Shown: positions 13,167 through 16,931 of the stretch, one piece after another
How positions within the stretch are numbered: the first letter of the stretch is position 1
Layout: each line of letters starts with the position of its first letter
NCBI GenBank assembly: GCA_039819565.1
Contig: JBCBRU010000128.1
Location: 1-16,931, forward strand
Direction: 5' to 3'
Length of the DNA: 16,931 bases
Source: JAHQVK01 sp039819565
GTDB lineage: Bacteria > Myxococcota > Kuafuiibacteriia > Kuafuiibacteriales > Kuafuiibacteriaceae
The notes under the pieces: model-generated
Databases searched by the model: none
What the model saw: the letters and a program-made list of their open reading frames with translations, nothing else
What the model was told of the DNA's origin: nothing
Program-made: the position numbers and the translations under genes

Positions 13167-15229
13167 TGCTCATCTTCGCTCTCGGCCTCCGGAATCTTAG
13201 GGCTCATCGGGCCAAGAGTGTCGTGGTGGGCTTCATCATGCTCGGGGGCAGCTTCCTCGTGGTGGTGGCACTTGCGCTCCTCGATGGCGCCGAGCAAGCC
13301 ATGGAGCGGAGCGTCACGGGCAGCCTCGCGGGAGACTTCCAGCTCTACGACGCCGATGCCCGAGACCCCTTGGTCTTGCTCGGCTCCGCCTTCATTTCCG
13401 TCGCTGATGTAGGTCGTATCGAGCACTACGAAGAGGTCCAAGCGGCGCTGGAGTCGACTCCGGAGGTTCAAGCGGTTGTCCCCATGGGCTTTGACGTCGG
13501 GAGCATCGGCATCCCGGGTCCCTTGGACCAGGCCCTGACCGAGCTACGCGCCCTCGCGCGCCAAGGCGCTTCAACGGCGTCGGTGGCGCAGGTCGTCCAC
13601 GGCGTCCGAGAGCTGGTGGGGGAGCTCTCGACGGAGCTGAAGACTCGGCGGGCGGTGGCTGCCGACCCCGGTCGGCTCGCTCAGCAAGAGGCGACGCTGG
13701 CGGCCCTGGCGGAGGATGGCTTCTGGAATCATCTATCTGAGGCTCCCCTCGCGGGGCTCGAGCGGCTCGACACTGAGGTGGCCCCTCTTGCGGATAACGG
13801 CATCGAGATTCTCTTTCGGTATCTCGGCACCGACCTCGATCGCTTCCGAAGCCGTTTCTCCGGCTTTGAGCTTGTCAAGGGGATGTTCGTGCCCACCGGA
13901 AAGAGGGGGTTCCTGTTCTCCGACCGGCTCTATGAGCGTCGACTCAAGCATAGCGTCGCCCGCGGCCTCGATGAGCTTCTGGAGCATGCCGAGAATGGCC
14001 AGGCCATCGCTGATGACCCCAGGCAACGAGCGCGCGTGCATCGAGTTGTCAGTCAGTGGCGACACATCGCTCGCCAGCTCGACCCTCGAGAGTCTGAAGC
14101 CGTTCGGCAGGTCTTGAGCTCGGAGCTGAGTCTCGAGGGGGAGCTCCCCGAACTCCTCGAGGCGTTCCTCAGCGTCGACGACAAGAACCTCCGCAGACGG
14201 CGGGAACTCTTCTACCTGGAGATCGCCCCGCGCGTGGAGCTCTACTCCCTCCGTCCCGGAGATACGGTGACCCTTCGTTCGTTCACGCGTCGCGGCTTCC
14301 TTCGCTCCGTTAACGTGATCTTCTACGGCACCTACTCGTTTCGAGGCTTGGAGAATAGCGACCTAGCCGGAGTCTACAACCTCACGGACCTCGAGACGTT
14401 TCGGTATCTATTCGGCGTGATGAACCCGGCCGAACAGGCCGAACTCGACGCCCTCCGCGCCGAGGTGGGCATCGAGGACCTCGCCGTCGACGAGGTCGAA
14501 GATGCGCTGTTCGGCGACGGCGCCCCCGAGGTGGTTGCGGCCTCTGAGCCGAGCTCCTTTGGTGCCGTTGGAACCGAGGTCTTCGAGGGGGCGAAGGAGA
14601 GAGGATTGGATCATCGCATCGCCACCGGCGCCCTCGAGCGGGGGCTGGTGCTCAACGTCGCCGTCCTTCTGGCCCCCGGGGTTCGACGAGATAATGGACG
14701 CCGAGCCATCGAGCGGGCGCTCGACGCGGCTGGACTCGAGCTGAATATCAGCGACTGGCAAGCCTCCTCCGGACTCATCGGACAGTTCATCGTAGTGGTT
14801 CGTCTCGTCCTTTATGCGGCTATGGGGATCATCTTTTTGGTGGCCATCATCATCATCAACAACGCCCTGGTGACGACCACCCTCGAGCGCACGCATGAGA
14901 TCGGAACGCTCCGAGCCATGGGCGCTCAACGACGGGAAGTCCTGCTCATGTTCTTTCTCGAGACCTTGGTCCTCGCGCTGGCCGCGACGGGCTTGGGCGC
15001 GGCGGCGGGGGCGGGGCTGGTGACATGGTGGGGAAGCCAAGGGCTCCCCGCGCCGAGCCGGGGTCTCGAGTTCGTGTTCGGCGGACCCGCGCTCTACCCC
15101 AACCTCCTGGCCCGACACGTTGTCTCGGCGGCCGGGGTCATCGTCAGCGTGGGGCTGCTCTCTACCGTCTATCCGGCGTGGCTGGGAGCGCGGGTGCCAC
15201 CCGTGGAAGCCATGCAGTTCGAGGAGTAG
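13166..15229 (+). CDS. FtsX/MacB-type ABC permease with very large periplasmic region
   Basis: A 687-residue inner-membrane permease. One helix lies near residues 18-41 (VVVGFIMLGGSFLVVVALAL), then about 495 mostly hydrophilic residues expected in the periplasm, then three helices at about 540-565, 592-617 and 651-672. The motif ERTHEIGTLRAMGAQRREV after helix two is the coupling-helix signature of FtsX-family permeases, and the C-terminus P-x-EAMQFEE is typical. Usual LolC/E or MacB proteins have 400-650 residues, so the extracytoplasmic part here is long. It includes a charged, helix-rich stretch around residues 110-190 and 275-345 that may form coiled coils. It is co-translated with the ATPase upstream and followed by a second permease two bases after its stop. 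A lipoprotein or lipid export role is likely from the operon; the cargo is unknown. Confidence 0.88.
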   Translation: MLIFALGLRNLRAHRAKSVVVGFIMLGGSFLVVVALALLDGAEQAMERSVTGSLAGDFQLYDADARDPLVLLGSAFISVADVGRIEHYEEVQAALESTPEVQAVVPMGFDVGSIGIPGPLDQALTELRALARQGASTASVAQVVHGVRELVGELSTELKTRRAVAADPGRLAQQEATLAALAEDGFWNHLSEAPLAGLERLDTEVAPLADNGIEILFRYLGTDLDRFRSRFSGFELVKGMFVPTGKRGFLFSDRLYERRLKHSVARGLDELLEHAENGQAIADDPRQRARVHRVVSQWRHIARQLDPRESEAVRQVLSSELSLEGELPELLEAFLSVDDKNLRRRRELFYLEIAPRVELYSLRPGDTVTLRSFTRRGFLRSVNVIFYGTYSFRGLENSDLAGVYNLTDLETFRYLFGVMNPAEQAELDALRAEVGIEDLAVDEVEDALFGDGAPEVVAASEPSSFGAVGTEVFEGAKERGLDHRIATGALERGLVLNVAVLLAPGVRRDNGRRAIERALDAAGLELNISDWQASSGLIGQFIVVVRLVLYAAMGIIFLVAIIIINNALVTTTLERTHEIGTLRAMGAQRREVLLMFFLETLVLALAATGLGAAAGAGLVTWWGSQGLPAPSRGLEFVFGGPALYPNLLARHVVSAAGVIVSVGLLSTVYPAWLGARVPPVEAMQFEE

Positions 15230-15231
15230 TG

Positions 15232-16566
15232 ATGTTGTTTCTCATCGCCTTTCGAAACCTTATTCAGGCTCGACGCCGGACCGCTCTCCTCGGCGTCGCC
15301 CTGGGGGCCGTGACGACCCTATTCGTGCTGCTCCTCTCACTCTCGGCGGGCCTTAGGGAGACCATGATTCGGTCCGCCACCACGCTCGCGTCTGGACATG
15401 TAAACATTGGAGGCTTCTTCAAGGCTCGAAGAAGCAATGCGTCGCCCGTCATCGGGGGCGTGGCCGCGCTCAGGGCTATCGTGAAGCGCGAACTCGATCA
15501 CGTCGAGCACGTTGTCGATCGCGCTCGAGGCTTCGCTCGGATCGTGAGCCCCGAAAGCTCCATGCAGGTGGGACTAACAGGCATCGACGTCGACGAAGAA
15601 GCCCGTCTTCTCAGCTCGATTCAGCTCGCCAAACAGTCGGAGTACCTCAAGGGCGGAGCCGACGTGGTTCTCGGCAACCCTCAAGATCTCGCGCTCGATA
15701 GAGGAGCTCTCATCTTCGCCGCGCAGGCCCGACGCCTCGGAGTCGACATCGGCGACCCTCTCACGATCATCGCCGAAACTCGCGAGGGCCAGCGGAACAG
15801 CGAAGAGGTTGTGGTGATGGCGATTGCTCGAGACCTCGGCTTCCTCTCGAACCTCAGCATGTTCGTGCCGAAGTCCGTCGTGCGTCGCCTCTATCGCTTA
15901 GGGCCAGACGTCTCCGGAGTCGTGCAGATCTATCTGGATAGCCACCAGCGTTCGGCGGCGGCCATGAAGGAGCTCAGAGTCCATCTTGAAGCCGCGGGGC
16001 ATCGGCTGCTGCGCTCTGACTCGCGCCCCTTCTTCGCTAAGTTCAGCACTGTGGCTGGCCAAGCATGGACCGGGCAGCGCTTGGATGTCACCAGCTGGCA
16101 GGACGAGTTCGCGTTCTTGAGCTGGATTCTGACGGCTGTGGACAGCACCTCCGTCGCGCTCGTCTCGGTGCTGTTGGTCATCATCGCCGCGGGGATCATC
16201 AACAGCATGTGGATCAGCGTTCGCGAGCGAACCGCCGAGATAGGCACGCTCCGAGCCATCGGTATGAGCCGAGGACAGGTGCTCACCCTCTTTGTGCTCG
16301 AAGCCTTGATGCTCGGAGCGCTTTCTACAGGATTCGGGGCCTTGCTGGGCTCTACCCTCGCCTTGCTCATCGATGCCTCCCACCTTGCGGTACCTATCGA
16401 CGCGTTTCGAGCCATCCTGATGAGCGACACCCTCCATCTCGTGGTGAAGCCCGTGGACCTCATGACGACGGTTGCCGCCTTCTCCCTTCTCACCGGTATA
16501 TGCGCGCTGTGGCCCGCCGCCCGCGCGGCGCGATTGGCTCCGGTGAAAGCCATCCATCGCACCTGA
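15232..16566 (+). CDS. Second FtsX-type ABC permease (LolC/E-like)
   Basis: A 444-residue permease with helices at about 15-38, 304-327, 349-374 and 409-430 and a periplasmic domain of ~260 residues between the first two, the normal size for this family. ERTAEIGTLRAIGMSRGQV after helix two matches the coupling-helix motif in the first permease, and the C-terminal ARLAPVKAIH is typical. The ATG at 15232 follows the preceding stop by two bases with GAGGAG just upstream; the frame is open farther left, but that part overlaps the first permease in another frame. Together with the different first permease it suggests a heterodimer, as in LolC/LolE, rather than a MacB homodimer. The LolA-like gene starts eight bases downstream, reinforcing a lipoprotein or lipid trafficking role. 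Confidence 0.9.
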   Translation: MLFLIAFRNLIQARRRTALLGVALGAVTTLFVLLLSLSAGLRETMIRSATTLASGHVNIGGFFKARRSNASPVIGGVAALRAIVKRELDHVEHVVDRARGFARIVSPESSMQVGLTGIDVDEEARLLSSIQLAKQSEYLKGGADVVLGNPQDLALDRGALIFAAQARRLGVDIGDPLTIIAETREGQRNSEEVVVMAIARDLGFLSNLSMFVPKSVVRRLYRLGPDVSGVVQIYLDSHQRSAAAMKELRVHLEAAGHRLLRSDSRPFFAKFSTVAGQAWTGQRLDVTSWQDEFAFLSWILTAVDSTSVALVSVLLVIIAAGIINSMWISVRERTAEIGTLRAIGMSRGQVLTLFVLEALMLGALSTGFGALLGSTLALLIDASHLAVPIDAFRAILMSDTLHLVVKPVDLMTTVAAFSLLTGICALWPAARAARLAPVKAIHRT

Positions 16567-16574
16567 GGTATCCC

Positions 16575-16880
16575 ATGCTATTGACTTCGGCCGTCCTGTT
16601 CTCATCTCTCGTCTCCCCAGCTGAGCTCGACCCCCGTGCCGTTGATGCGCTGCTCGTCGAGATCGACGCCCGCCAACGCGCGCCGAGTGACTATCGTGCG
16701 CTGGCGCTCATCGAGCAGCGGCGGGGCGGTAAGTCTGATGCGGTGTTTCAGTCCGCTATCTATCGCAGGGATGAGGACGAACGTTTCTTGATTCTCTTTC
16801 TTCGCCCCAAGGCCGAGGCTGGCAAAGGTTACTTGCGAGTCGAGAGAAACATGAAACGTTCGTCCTCATCCCTGCGATAG
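16575..16880 (+). CDS. LolA-like outer-membrane lipoprotein-sorting protein, 3' end lost
   Basis: The start of a periplasmic protein of the outer-membrane lipoprotein-sorting group (PF17131-like). Residues 1-16 are a short hydrophobic signal-like leader (LLTSAVLFSSLVSPA). Then AIYRRDEDERFLILFLRPKAEAGKGYLRVERNM matches the family stretch that normally continues with Trp-x-Tyr-x-Pro. Here, directly after NM (about 16852), the sequence turns into a reverse copy of its own upstream DNA and reads KRSSSSLR before a stop at 16878-16880. Those last codons and the stop are therefore almost certainly not the natural gene, which should be ~250 residues. The ATG at 16575 has GAGG six bases upstream and lies eight bases after the second permease, so it is part of the export operon, probably as the periplasmic carrier or partner. 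Confidence 0.7.
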   Translation: MLLTSAVLFSSLVSPAELDPRAVDALLVEIDARQRAPSDYRALALIEQRRGGKSDAVFQSAIYRRDEDERFLILFLRPKAEAGKGYLRVERNMKRSSSSLR

Positions 16881-16931
16881 ATAGCGGACTGAAACACCGC
16901 ATCAGACTTACCGCCCCGCCGCTGCTCGATG
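16709..16931. repeat. 79-nt perfect inverted repeat at the window end (fold-back)
   Basis: Bases 16709-16787 are exactly reverse-complementary to 16853-16931, with a 65-base spacer, and the second arm stops at the last base of the window. The first arm is normal coding sequence of the LolA-like gene; the second arm interrupts that gene. The position at the very edge and the perfect identity are what an assembly or amplification fold-back gives, rather than a natural element. Confidence 0.97.

Noticed and set aside
14408..15118. Long open frame on the minus strand inside the first permease gene
   Set aside because: It is antisense to a well-supported FtsX-type protein, has the biased composition of a shadow frame in GC-rich DNA, and matches no family.

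Overview
The window looks like a piece of a GC-rich Gram-negative genome. Protein style suggests a deltaproteobacterial or Myxococcota-like lineage, but this is an impression from gene content (a PF07638-type ECF sigma factor, menaquinone genes, a LolA-like/FtsX export operon, sterol-style redox enzymes), not a phylogenetic result. The sequence ends in a 79-nt perfect inverted copy of itself, which looks like a contig edge; the last gene is therefore cut and its final codons are not trustworthy.

Layout. 1-162 (-): start of L-aspartate oxidase (nadB). 325-1580 (+): a secreted lytic transglycosylase overlapping pgsA (phosphatidylglycerophosphate synthase), followed by tRNA-Gly(GCC) at 1618-1689. 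1690-2052 has no gene but holds a degenerate direct repeat and small palindromes. 2053-6550 (+): a run of an unrecognised conserved protein, a cytochrome P450, a DHCR24-like FAD oxidoreductase (overlapping the P450 by four bases) and an ECF sigma factor whose ribosome binding site lies in a perfect hairpin. 6566-8912 (-): a convergent operon of a MAPEG membrane protein, a TIGR01777-type SDR and a second copy of the unrecognised protein. The two paralogues thus bracket the redox/sigma block in opposite orientation.

9066-10112 (+) is a short-chain polyprenyl diphosphate synthase. Facing it are menF (isochorismate synthase) and menG (demethylmenaquinone methyltransferase), which overlap as GTGA. 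These three fit menaquinone synthesis, though the prenyl synthase could equally feed the neighbouring lipid genes. 12453 to the end (+) is an export operon: a LolD/MacB-type ATPase, two FtsX-type permeases (the first with an unusually large extracytoplasmic region) and the start of a LolA-like outer-membrane lipoprotein-sorting protein.

The most promising unexplained part is 2053-10112: two paralogues of unknown function together with P450, DHCR24-like reductase, SDR, MAPEG, polyprenyl synthase and a sigma factor. This could be an undescribed isoprenoid- or sterol-like lipid modification locus; that is inference from context only.
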